DNA from: Macrotrachela quadricornifera
Taxonomy: Eukaryota; Rotifera; Eurotatoria; Philodinida; Philodinidae
Length of the DNA: 64,000 bases
Direction: 5' to 3'
Assembly: GCA_022393335.1 (NCBI GenBank)
Contig: JAJEKB010001470.1
Coordinates: 972 to 64,971, forward strand
The position numbers and the translations under genes are program-made. Shown here one piece after another: positions 47,854 through 59,010 of the stretch; the stretch's first letter is position 1; each line of letters begins with the position of its first letter. Below the pieces are notes generated by a model that was not told the DNA's origin, did not search any database, and saw only the letters and a list, made by a program, of their open reading frames with translations.

Positions 47854-48353
47854 CTAGCCAAAAATGATTCCTGTAGTAATAACTGTAAAATTAAAGGCAA
47901 TTCCTGTTTGAGAAAAGTTATAATTGGCCGCAGATAACGTTGTGAAGTTCGTAATGACATCTGAATAGTACTTAGCTCGATTTGTCACAGCATACAAATC
48001 ACCACTGCCTATACCTAATCCAACTCCAACATATTGACCCGTGACCACAGGAAGTACGTTGATGGGAAGATTAAATGTCTGAATTCCAGTTGTGTTTATG
48101 GCGATACGTGTAGAATTTAGTTGGTAACGAGAGGTTGGGACAAATATGGGTTCTGAGGTCGTTTTATTCATCACATACAGCCATATTATGGGTGGCGACG
48201 TACTTGGACCGTTTATGAACGATAAAGAAACCTGCCGTATATAGCTGTTAGTAGCTATACCATCCACTCCTCGAATGACGTCATCAGCATTGATAGTCAC
48301 ACGTCCATTGCTGTAATCAATATTTCCATTAGTTACAACAGTTCCATACGATA
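47854..48353 (-). CDS. C-terminal exon of an unidentified, probably extracellular protein
   Basis: Open from an acceptor (TTTCAATAG, exon starting at 48353) to a stop at 47854, about 165 residues. It begins SYGTVVTNGNIDYSNGRVTI, continues through IRQVSLSFINGPSTSPPIIW and VVTGQYVGVGLGIGSGDLYA, and ends FTVITTGIIFG. Alternating hydrophobic residues, many Asn/Thr/Ser and N-x-T/S sites suggest a beta-sandwich ectodomain. The exon starts in phase 1, so 5' exons must exist. I found none in the 1.1 kb up to the assembly gap at 49435, and they may lie across it. The family is not recognised. Codon composition is less AT-biased than the surroundings, which supports coding. Confidence 0.55.
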
Positions 48354-50280
48354 CTATTGAAAGGAATTAAGAAAATCAATCATTTATTGATATATTTCAT
48401 AAATGGTCTTTGAAAGAAAATGATAACTTTTCTATACATATTTTGTAAATTCAATAAACTTGTCAATATTGACTAACGAAAGATTTACCTTAATGACAAA
48501 AAACTAAATATATTCTTGGTTGCTTTAAACAGGATTTGTCAGATCATAGAGGATTCGACTGTCAAAGATACTTATCATTCAAATTATTTTATTTATTAGT
48601 AACTAATTGGATTGATTTCTGAAAATAATTTTTTCGGCATTCTTAAAGGATTTTTGTTCATGCTGTTAAACTACTAATACTTGACAACCTTATTTACTGC
48701 AGAACCTCCTGAAGTTTTGGAATTTCGACATTCTTTTTGCATCTATCTCTATTCTACGCTATCCTAACAAAATGATACTCTTTATCCTCAACTGAGTAAA
48801 CGATTAGCTGTGATCAAAAGTCATACTTTGAACGGTTATTTTTTTCTTCATATACAAACTAAACATTTTCGTTTATCAATAATATTTTTATTGAAATCCT
48901 GAAAGAAATGTTATCAATGTAAGCTATGCTTTTTTTATTAATTTTTTTATCGCACAGCGTGCCATTTTTCCTAATTCATGTGTCCTTTTCACAATATTTT
49001 CTTGATAAGTAGCAAATTATTTCTTATAATAAACATTCATTATTCGTATGGATTGTATCAAAACTATGAAGAGGTAACATGATTCAAAAAGATTATGTTA
49101 ATTAAGAATTTAAAGCATTCCATACGCTAGATTGGATATTAACAGTTAGAGAACTACTGGACGAAACATCAGCTGGCAACATTCATTTAACTAGCTTATC
49201 TATAAAGAAGACAAAAAGAAAACCATGATGGACACAGTTATTTTGTCATAGCTAGTTACAAGTATAATTTTCGGTATACGTTTGCGAAGTATTATAGAGC
49301 TGTATATATAGCAAACACGATGAAATACATTATAAATTGTATTGAAAACAAATCGATGATATTGCTATCAAAAAATGAATCTATCTCTAAGTGTAAACTG
49401 AATAGCTTTTATAGTCGAAATGCTAACATGATCCNNNNNNNNNNTACTATCTAATTATTCTATGAACATTACAAAAAATTCATATAGTACTTGACCTTTT
49501 TGAAAAGATAAGAAGTGGAAAATGTCATAGGTGTTTTGCACACATCTCATTGAATATAAAACAGAGAAGCTTAGCTTCATTTATTTTAATGTATCTTTAG
49601 AAGTTAGAATAAATGTGGAAACGTCACATTTAAATTTGAGTATTATGTGTACTTCAAAAAGTGAAAAATAATTGACTAGAGATTGTTTTTAATAAAACAG
49701 TCTAAAAAAATCATCCTTGAGAACAGTAAAGAATAGAGATCGACTAGCTCATATTCACGAACTCCATCCAAATGAACTGAACTTAAAGTTAGATTAGAAA
49801 ACCAATTCAAAAGGGTATAAATTGAATAATAAAACTATTAATTGTCATTGTTAATCCTAAAAAGATGAATATCTTACTTCAGCTGGAACTGATCACTATC
49901 ATCTTATGAGTGAAGAACTTCAAGAACACCACTTTATATATATGGATTTTGGCAATCTTTGTTGACTTATAGATACTGACACAAAACGGTCATTCTAGAC
50001 AGATAAGTCATCGTAAAACGGGTTCAAACGTAAAAAAAACAGCATGTTCTTCGGAAACGGTTTAAGCAGTCGAGAAATCGATTGGGGATATAGTAGTTGA
50101 GGTTTTTAGTTTGATTATGATAGAAAAAAATCTTTTACGAACACAAGTAACAAACACATTTTTTGCGATAACCCAAAAATTTTTTTGACAAATCATTATC
50201 ATTTTCCAACTCGCCCGAAATATTGATGAGACTATATTATATGCAAAACTTCATCACAATCGGATAAGTTTGTGAAGAGT
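48354..50280. other. Non-coding or unresolved, interrupted by the assembly gap
   Basis: AT-rich sequence on both sides of the N run. No exon that would complete the orphan exon was found. Confidence 0.4.
49435..49444. other. Assembly gap (10 N)
   Basis: Ten N bases. The fixed length probably marks a scaffold join of unknown true size. Confidence 0.98.
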
Positions 50281-51587
50281 GATCGTGTATGAGTGAAGAG
50301 CGTGTCCATTGTACGGTTTGTGAAAAAAAATCGAAAAAAATAAATTTAAAGATAAAAAAAAACTAATTGCTGCAATTGATAGAGCGATGTCGATTGTGTA
50401 TGAAAATGATATTTTCCCTACATTTCCTCATGGTTTGGTGGAGATTGACGGTATAACGTTAAGGCAGTCTCGATAATGGCTTTCTGTATAAAATAATAAG
50501 TTTTGAAAGAAATTTAATCTAAAAGAAAGGACTGTTCAAATCAGAGTGATTCCCATATTTGACATATAAACTGAGATACAGCATGTATTTTAGTGAAGTA
50601 TATAAGATGCTTCGATAATTATAGATAACAGCAACTGTCAAATACATTGTTTTGTTGGAGGTCTTATCATGTTAGCTATAAATATCTGTTTAGAACGTGA
50701 TGTAGATAGAAACATGATAGCATTATGCAAAAGCTGTCGATATAGAGCCCATTGCTGTATGAAATTTTGAGATGTCGATCAGTCTTAGTGTGCAACTACT
50801 TCAAAAAATGTCGCTCTACACTTTTTATCATGAAAATGTCGCTCTACAATTTCTCAGTAAAACTCAATTTTCTTCTGAGCAACGAAAGATTTTTGTTTGA
50901 TTTTTTGGGATATTACTCTAGTCTCCGAGCTCAAACAATGATAAAATTTTTGTGGCAAAATGTTGAGTTTTCATGGAGTTATAATAATGACAAAATTTTA
51001 AATGTCGCTCTACAATTTGTCTGAATGATAAGTTTCTTTATATTTTGCGTGAAGTTTTCTATTAATGAACTTTATGAGACAAACTTATTTTTCTTGTCAA
51101 ACGATTTCCCCCTCCTTCCTCTTTTATATCCAATCCTATTTGTTCAAATGAAACTTGTTAGAATAAATTGGCCAATGATTAAATGTCGCTCTACACAAAA
51201 CATGACAAGTGTCTTAAACTTGTTCTTGACTGTTTTTCATTCGTAAAACTTTGCCTAAAGTTAAAACCAAATACATATTCTGAAAGCCCTCGATGAGTTC
51301 TACAACTTTAGGTGGAAAGATAATTTTACAACACTCGTGGCGTAAGAAAAAAAATTTCGTTTCTGTCACTAGGTGGCGCTAGAAGCTAAGTATTTGACAT
51401 TGTTGCTCTGATATCTCGGAAACTATAACAGCTGCAGACTTGATTTTTTCAGAAGTGTATGACCATCTATAGACCAATTAAACAAAAAAAAATTACGAAA
51501 ATCGATCGAGCCAAACTGAACTTAGGAGCATTTTTCTTTTCAAAACCCAACCGTACAATGGGTACGCTCTTCACTCGTATACGGTCT
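50281..51587. mobile_element. TIR element with four internal TGTCGCTCTACA motifs
   Basis: The ends pair as inverted repeats over about 40 bp (50281-50320 and 51547-51587). Shared blocks are GAGTGAAGAGCGT and CCATTGTACGGTT. Inside, TGTCGCTCTACA occurs at 50809, 50837, 51003 and 51184, all in the same orientation with irregular spacing. Short plus-strand open stretches (50752-51246) have no domain signal. Probably a non-autonomous DNA transposon. Confidence 0.6.
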
Positions 51588-52172
51588 GTCGAGCACAGTG
51601 ACCTATCGTATAGTGTACTCACACTTTGAGTACACAAAAAGAGATACAATATACTGCTAATATAAGTTAGCTTAATAATGAATAAAAATAATTTAGAAAA
51701 ATCTGGATAAGTATGCTGAAACGATTTTTTTTCCAATTTCATGTCAACACCACAATGATTCTTAACTGATATTCATGTAAACTTAAAATAAGTTGTTTCT
51801 TCATCTAATTAACTGACCACTTTTTGAATATCAACCGAATAAGTCTTGTTGTATCATTGTATTGAGTAAAGCTCATCAATATTTTACAAATAATATGACT
51901 TGTTTGTTTTAACGTGCCGTACATCTATAGACATCAGCTTTTTGTTCAGACACGACAGTAATATACAGCACTTGAAGAGCACAACAATATTTGTCAAAAA
52001 ATAGTTTTGATTATCATTATTTCTAACTAAATATTGTATTGCGCATACTATATGCATAAAATCATTGCTCTCTATTTAATTTATTTGTAAATGACAGCAA
52101 TATCAAATAAACAGACAATAACGTTACTAGGAATAGATATCAAACAATATATAAATACAATACCACTCATAT
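51588..52172. other. 3' flank of receptor copy 1
   Basis: AT-rich; ATTTCTAACTAAATA near 52020 is also found at the equivalent place downstream of receptor copy 2. Confidence 0.45.
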
Positions 52173-53144
52173 TCATCTCGGATGAATAGTAGCCTTTTTT
52201 TGTGGATGTTGGAATAATAAAAACATTGTACACGACATTTTCTTCCGTAATTCAGATAGAGAACCAAGACATACAAATGGAAAGAGAAAAGTGACAAAGT
52301 AACATAAAAAATCAAAATAGAGCTGAATATCCACACCCATATCTTCTGGCAAACCACAAAGGTGAGCAAAAATGAGACTATTTAGTGGAATATTGGCAAC
52401 TAAATATAGACTACAAATAGAAAGTAATTGGATTGTCATTTTTCGTTGTTTACGCCATAAATTACGTTGACGAAGACGTCGCTTTTGACAAGAAACACGA
52501 ATAAGTAGAGTTAAACTAAAAATACCAATGATAATGGTTGGTATAATACTATTCATAACACTATCCCATATACCAAGAACTTGATCATTTAAATAACATG
52601 GAAAATCATTACAAACAGGTAATAAATAATCATATGTATTCATACAAGGTGGAAATACTATAACTACAATATAGAAGATAAACATATAGAGAATTAAAAT
52701 AATTAAAGGTATATAATGAAGAATAAATCGTTTTTTTTTGTTCAAAAATATTCTATCATGAAATGTTAATAAATAACGATGAATAGAAGTCCATGCCATA
52801 ATAATTGTACATCCATTATATAATCCTAAATCCATAAACCACCATATAAGACATAAAAGAGGTGTTGATGGTTGAACAACACCGAAATGTAAAAAAATAA
52901 GATAAAAAGGAATGTTAATTAATTCTATAATTAATCCAATAATAAGTAAAATAATAAGAATATGATTTGTTAATTGCGATCTTAAAGATTTATTTATCAA
53001 AAGATAAAAGAGTACAATGAAGGAGCAATATATTGATGGAATATCAAATAGTAAGAAAAGCCAAAATCGAACTGAACGTGGTAAAGAAATTTCCGATTCT
53101 TGATATGCATTATCATTTTCATCCAAACTTTTATTTGTAGCCAT
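52173..53144 (-). CDS. 7TM G-protein-coupled-receptor-like protein, copy 1
   Basis: Single coding exon, 323 residues from MATNKSLDENDN. A TTTGTTTCAG just before the ATG suggests a 5'-UTR intron. Seven hydrophobic segments: FWLFLLFDIPSIYCSFIVLF, IILLIIGLIIELINIPFYLI, the third ending in S-I-H-R-Y (in place of D/ERY), LIILILYMFIFYIVVIVF, IIPTIIIGIFSLTLLI, LYLVANIPLNSLIFAHLC and FLCYFVTFLFPFVCLGSL. The loop between TM4 and TM5 carries several Cys (PPC, PVC, PCYL). The third inner loop is strongly basic (CQKRRLRQRNLWRKQRK), as in G-protein-binding loops. The NPxxY motif of TM7 is absent. Likely a rhodopsin-like receptor of a bdelloid-expanded family, perhaps chemosensory or peptide-binding; the ligand is unknown. 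The other two array members lie about 5 and 10 kb to the right. Confidence 0.82.
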   Translation of the reverse strand: MATNKSLDENDNAYQESEISLPRSVRFWLFLLFDIPSIYCSFIVLFYLLINKSLRSQLTNHILIILLIIGLIIELINIPFYLIFLHFGVVQPSTPLLCLIWWFMDLGLYNGCTIIMAWTSIHRYLLTFHDRIFLNKKKRFILHYIPLIILILYMFIFYIVVIVFPPCMNTYDYLLPVCNDFPCYLNDQVLGIWDSVMNSIIPTIIIGIFSLTLLIRVSCQKRRLRQRNLWRKQRKMTIQLLSICSLYLVANIPLNSLIFAHLCGLPEDMGVDIQLYFDFLCYFVTFLFPFVCLGSLSELRKKMSCTMFLLFQHPQKKATIHPR

Positions 53145-56100
53145 TGTCTGAAACAAACGTTACGCGTTTATCTTCATAAAAATGAAGGTATTAATATTAA
53201 AGTAGAAGATAGTTTCATTGAAAAATCTTATGTTTGTTACTAACAGGTCTACTTTTTTCTTCTAACTCTTTCCTCTTGCGTGAAGCAATAAAAGAAAAAG
53301 AAATAAGAACTCAAATAAATGCCTCGCTATCTTCATAAAAAAATAAATATTTATTGTAAGAAGAATAGTAGAGCAAAGCATAAAAAGTGAGAAAATAAAT
53401 TTGAAAATTTGTCTTGTGCTGTTAGAGAAGCGGAACTGCATTTAAATCAAAGATGCATACATAATGGAACAGTTAAAAATTTTAATGAACATTAGCATTA
53501 ATGGAACTGCGCAGAATTTTAAATAAACGTGAGCAAGTATATATGTAATAGCACCATTATTGAAGATCATGAGCAAAAATGCAGCTGTGCAACATTTTAA
53601 ATGAAGATGATCCATTACACATGCATTAATCATATCTTTGAAGAGCATAGGAACATTGTCAGTGTGAACTAACAAAAATTCATTTTCATAGAATATGTTA
53701 GATATTCAGATATAAGTAAGCATTAAAAATAATCTAAATACATATTGAGTACATAAAATATAAATTATCATAACGTTTTTTTCTACTTTATCTAATATAT
53801 GTACTAAAGTCAATCGAACTCTGTACGTTTTTATTTGTAAGAATTCGGTGTAGAGAATGTTTTACTCTATCAACTTACAATTATAAAAAATTGTGCTCCT
53901 TTCTCTAATGTTATATCCTCTAGATTTACACATGAAGTTTTCATTATTTTATAATACTTATTCTAATTAACTCTGGTCTAATACTTTATAAGCTTTGGAG
54001 TTTAAATAAAATTAATTTATATGCAAATAGAGAATGATTTCTTATAACTGAATGTTTTTATATAAGTTTTGATTATTCATGTCAAAGTTTCAAAATGGCT
54101 TAATATTAATTAGCATGTTTCTTTTTTCTAATAGTAATATAAACATAGATATGTGATTTTTTGATATTTTAAAATCGACCAATAAGATTTTTTCGGAGTT
54201 TCTAATTAAACAAAGAATAAATTTTTAATTAAAAAATAGTGTATTAGAAAACAACATATGATTTCGGTGCCCATTCTTCTGTTATTAATAGAATCGTGTT
54301 GGATCAGATTTTTTAGTCTCAGTTACGGTCTGAGGGCAGAGACCGGATCTAATTCTATACATTTATAGTTAGCAATCATAGGAACAAACAAAGTATACCT
54401 AGAATATATGATTTAAAATGAATGAAAAATCTAAACAGACTAATAGTAGATTACAAAAAAGCATTGTGTTTGAAACAAGAATTTTACTCTGTAGAAGTGG
54501 TCAAATGCTTTTATCATTTAAACCTATGTAAAACAAAATAAGATTCGAAAAATCGGATTAAAAATCCATTAAAATGGCATGATTTTAATCCGATTTCTTA
54601 GCCTTAAATGCAGATTTCGTTTGGTTTTAATCGATTTTTAATCTAATTTTTCGAATTTTTTTTTACATGGGTAAGCAGTTTATTTAATTTTCGTTTTGTA
54701 TGATTATGTAATCAGCGACGGAAATATAGTCAACATAGTCATAGATTGCTTTATATTATATTATAATTTTATTAAGAATTTAGTTGTTCTTTAAATACAA
54801 ACCCAATTTCGAGACAAAAAATCATGCATCTGCTTATATTTACCGATATAAAAAAGCATACTAATCTAATATTATGTCATTTAAAACATCGATATGAGTA
54901 ATCAAAACTTATCAATACATTTAGTTATGAGAAATCATTTTCGATCTACATATAAATTAACTTTTGTACTAATTCAGATTTTATGGGGCATCATGATACA
55001 TCAAAAGATTATTCTTTTTAATTTTACATGAATAAATCATGCGTATGACGCAGAAAATAAAAAAGATTTTCTTTATAATGTTAATAGCTCTAATAGTATC
55101 AATTCCTATAGTTTGACCTAGAATTGTTTTCTATTAATAAATAATTATATCTTATTTTATTGTTCAATTATGTGTTGGCTAAAATAATAATGATGAATTA
55201 AAAATTGACTGGCATATAGCATTTGCATAATTTTATTTTATATAAAAAAAATATGGCAATTTCTAAATCCTTTGTCAATTCATTTGCTTTGACATTAAAA
55301 TAAAAATTTTCATATTTTACTACTTATAAGTATGCCTTATTATTCTTTTTCCTTTTTTACTCTTTTCTAACAATGGAGCGAAAGATAAAAATATCTAACT
55401 TCAAACTCCAATATTATTGTCCATTCATTCCATGTCATTACAAGAAAACGGAAAATTAGGAAAAAAACATGAAAGTAACATATCAATCTTACAACGCTTT
55501 TACATACAAGTCTTTTTTAAAGGAACTATTTAAGTGGTGTAGTTAGGAATTGTTTGATAGTACAGCTTTTTTGAACTTGAACTATTAGACAGTTACAGTT
55601 CTTGGAGCCAAACTGGAATCTTTATATGTGTACCTATAAGTGAATAGTAGAAAGCAAAATAATTATTTGTAAACAATTTACAACAATCTACCATAACCTT
55701 ATCATCTAATCTGTTCACATCCAATCTGATTTAAAATTGTTCGGCTCCAGAAAACCAGCTAAATTCGTTTCATTAGGTTTGCTCGCGCAATATCAGTTCG
55801 AACTGATGATATGGCAACATCTATATTATTTTTATTATCGATCATCAGTTGCAATTGATCATAGATTAACAGATGTTTTATAATACCCTATATCTGTAAT
55901 AAAGAGGAGGTGTACAAAACTCACCGAAAGAGCATAAAAAGATTTTGCATTGCTAAAGAGTTACACACATTACCTTCAAGTTACTCTTGAAAACTTGCTA
56001 ATATTCTCTTCAAATATTTCTTAAAAAGTTATAAGTATTATTCTTATATTGTATGAATAGTTACCAACAATATATTTCTTCATTAATTGCTTTTATAAAC

Positions 56101-57161
56101 TCAAGTCAGCAATGTCTTCACTAGCCTGCTCTATTGAATACGATAATTTCTGGTGCTTTCATAAACTATTGAATATGACTGTTTCATAAGTTTGATCGAA
56201 ACATTAATGTCATTTCACGGTAATATTATGGAATAAAGTATATTCCATGATCTCATGAATAAATTCTAAAGGGTTGGCGTGACCTGTTTCTTACGCATAG
56301 CAGTCTGAAGTCTCAATGTTAGATTTTGACAATACCTACTGTCGAACACTGTATTTTCTGAATTTTTCTAAAAACAAGGCTTGGCCAGTTTCAACGTTAT
56401 CCGAACATCAGATTCGGCAGGAATCAAATAGTTCCTTTCTGATAAAACTCACTCGGAATTCTATTTCAAAGAATTTAATGAAAATCATACCGGATTCGAT
56501 CAATGTTTTTAGAGAAACACCAATTTTCGTAAGAATCTCATATCCGATCCGGTCCGATTCGATCCTTATCCATATTAACAATTCATCAAATTCAGGCACG
56601 TAGATATCTTGAAATTTTTCTATCTCTTTTGTTTTTTCTTTGAAACTAGAGAAAATGGAAAAATAAAGAGACAGCAGACACGGTACATTATATTAAAATT
56701 TCAAGATTCTTTCAATCAAAAATAAATCAAAATCATTCAGGAAAGCATTACTGATATTTTTGGAGGAAAATTATTGCGTTGGCTTCACTTTTTAAAATTA
56801 ATGATTTGTGAATGCAACAATATTACTTCTTTTAGTCGATACTACTATTCTTGAAATTAAATGAACTCTCACAGGGCTTACAGAGAAACCTTTTTGATTA
56901 TTATGATTTCTAACTAAATACAAGTGCATGAATGCTACAGTTGGTTGTGCCATTGAGAAACTGGAATTATTTTTAGCGGAATTAAAAATTATATTATTCC
57001 GATTATTCTACTATGAAGAATGTCTATATAATATCCAAATTTTTTACAAAAGAGAACAGTAATATTTAGAGCATAAGTCATGCTTTATTATTGATCAAAT
57101 AAGGAACGACATTTAAGACAAAGGTATATAACGATATATAATTATATTATAACTCAACTGT
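53145..57161. other. Spacer of duplicated unit 1 between receptor copies
   Basis: No gene. Its right half matches the spacer upstream of copy 3: 54985-55100 resembles 59625-59735; 55770-55960 resembles 60655-60830; 56560-56760 resembles 62755-62960; 56890-57160 resembles 63050-63280. The 95-codon open stretch at 56316-56603 has no domain signal. Confidence 0.6.
54523..54671. mobile_element. 149-bp palindromic element with CCYATGT ends
   Basis: The left end CCTATGTAAAA and right end TTTTACATGGG enclose inverted copies of ATTCGAAAAATCGGATTAAA. Absent from the matching position of the second duplicated spacer as far as I can see. Confidence 0.65.
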
Positions 57162-58133
57162 TTATTGAGGTGCGACGACGATAATTTGTCGTGGTTGTTT
57201 GAATAAAAATAATCCTTGCCACTTGATGTTCTTCTGCACTTCAGATAGAGAACCAAGACACGTAAATGGAAAGAAAAAAACAACGAAATAACATAGATAA
57301 TCAAAATACAGCTGAGCTTCTACACCTATATCTTCTGGCAAACCACAAAGATGAGCAAAAATTAGAATATTTAAAGGAATATTGGTAATTAAATATGGAA
57401 TACAATGTAAAAGTAATTGAATTGTCATTTTTCGTTGTTTACGCCATAAATGAGGTTGATGAAGTCGTCGCTTTTGACAGGAAACACGAATAAGCACACT
57501 TACACTAGAAATAATAATAATCATAGTTGGTATAATACTATTCATAACACTATCCCATATACCAAGAACTTGATCATTTAAATAACATGGGAAATCATTA
57601 CAAACAGGTAATAAATAATCATATGTATTCATACAAGGTGGAAACACTATAACTGCAATATAGAAGATAAAAATATAGAGAATTAAAATAATTAAAGGTA
57701 TATAATGAAAAATAAAACGCTTTTTTTGGTTCATAAATATTTTATCATGAAATATGAATAAGTAACGATGAATAGAAGCCCATGCCATAATAATTGTACA
57801 TCCATTATACAATCCTATATCCATAAACCACCATATAAGACATAAAAGAGGTGTTGATGGTTGAACAACACCTAAATGTAAAAAAATAAGATAAAAAGGA
57901 ATGTTAATTAATTCTATAATTAATCCAATAATAAGTAAAATAATAAGAATATGATTAATCAATTGAGATCGTAAAGTTTTATTCATAAAAAGATAAAAGA
58001 GTACAATGAAGGAGCAATATATTGATGGAATATCACATAGTAAAAAAAGCCAAAATCGAACTGGGCGAGGTAAAGGAGTTTCCATTTTGTCGAAAACATC
58101 ATCATCGTCATAAAAGCTATGATTGTGAGCCAT
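57162..58133 (-). CDS. 7TM G-protein-coupled-receptor-like protein, copy 2
   Basis: Single coding exon, 323 residues from MAHNHSFYDDDD. The length equals copy 1 and the sequence is closely similar from the first transmembrane segment to the end. The acidic N-terminal tail (about 25 residues) and the C-terminal tail differ most. The motifs S-I-H-R-Y after TM3, PPCMNTYDYLLPVCND in the second outer loop and WRKQRKMTIQLL at TM6 entry are shared. TTATTTTAG lies a few bases before the ATG, again suggesting a 5'-UTR intron. Conserved third-loop basic residues and intact frame suggest a functional gene. Divergence is concentrated in the tails and the TM5-third-loop region, consistent with changed ligand or signalling specificity; this is inference. 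Confidence 0.83.
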   Translation of the reverse strand: MAHNHSFYDDDDVFDKMETPLPRPVRFWLFLLCDIPSIYCSFIVLFYLFMNKTLRSQLINHILIILLIIGLIIELINIPFYLIFLHLGVVQPSTPLLCLIWWFMDIGLYNGCTIIMAWASIHRYLFIFHDKIFMNQKKRFIFHYIPLIILILYIFIFYIAVIVFPPCMNTYDYLLPVCNDFPCYLNDQVLGIWDSVMNSIIPTMIIIISSVSVLIRVSCQKRRLHQPHLWRKQRKMTIQLLLHCIPYLITNIPLNILIFAHLCGLPEDIGVEAQLYFDYLCYFVVFFFPFTCLGSLSEVQKNIKWQGLFLFKQPRQIIVVAPQ

Positions 58134-58419
58134 ATTCTAAAATAAGTTTTACATATTCATCTTATAATATATGAGTTGTAAAAGTGATAATAAAAGAAAG
58201 TTTCATCGGAAAACTGCTTGCTATGAGAATTAAAACTTTCTTTCTGTCATCCTCTCTTTATGAGAAAAGAAAAATTCTGCATCTTGAAAAGAACAGACAG
58301 TTAACAACAGAAGAAAAGAAGCGCAAAGGATAGAAGACGAGAAAACACAATAAGTTGGAAATAAGCGGAAGAAAAACGTCTTTGACATTCTCCTATTACA
58401 TGAGATCACTTACTTCATA

Positions 58420-59010
58420 GTTGCAACTTTTTTTTTTTAAAATAGACAAAATTTTGAAAGACCAAATATTGACTATTTGAAAATGATATAGTTTGTGACA
58501 AGATCTATTCTTTTCACTTATTCCAATTTTTTATCATCGGATATTTTTTATTTAAAAAAGGCGAAATATATCACAAGATGAAGGATGAAAAGCTCTACAA
58601 TTTAGGAAACACAATTATTAAAAGAGAAAGTAATAAAAAGCAATTTTATTTTGTAACAAAAAAATATCGCTTTCGTAGGTTAAAATTTTGTCTATTTTGA
58701 GAACAAAAAGTGCAACTTTTCACACTGCATCTTGTAGTATAGTATGGAAACAAGTTCTAACAACGGATGTATTTTTACTCATTGGCATGTCTAGAGGGAA
58801 ATGCTTAACTTTTAAATTTAGGTATAAAAATGAATCAAGAAAGTTTTTCTCTACTATTAGAAGGACAAAACATAGTGTTATTCGGGCTGATTATAGAGTT
58901 TGTAGGGTTCTTCTTTCATATGACCCGAATATGTGCTATTTTCTTCATGGACAGTACAAACATTTCCATTGTAAGAAATTTTTCTATTTATATCCGTGGA
59001 AAAATGTCTG
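58420..59010. mobile_element. Composite fold-back insertion upstream of receptor copy 2
   Basis: AGTTGCAACTTTTT with AAAATAGACAAAATTTT (58422-58455) pairs with its complement at 58680-58720. 58560-58720 resembles the centre of fold-back element A (37430-37650), sharing AAAGCTCTACAATTTA. 58860-58950 resembles the double-hairpin MITE (AAAACATAGTGTTATTCGGG against 8050-8110). Two element families are therefore joined here. Confidence 0.55.
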
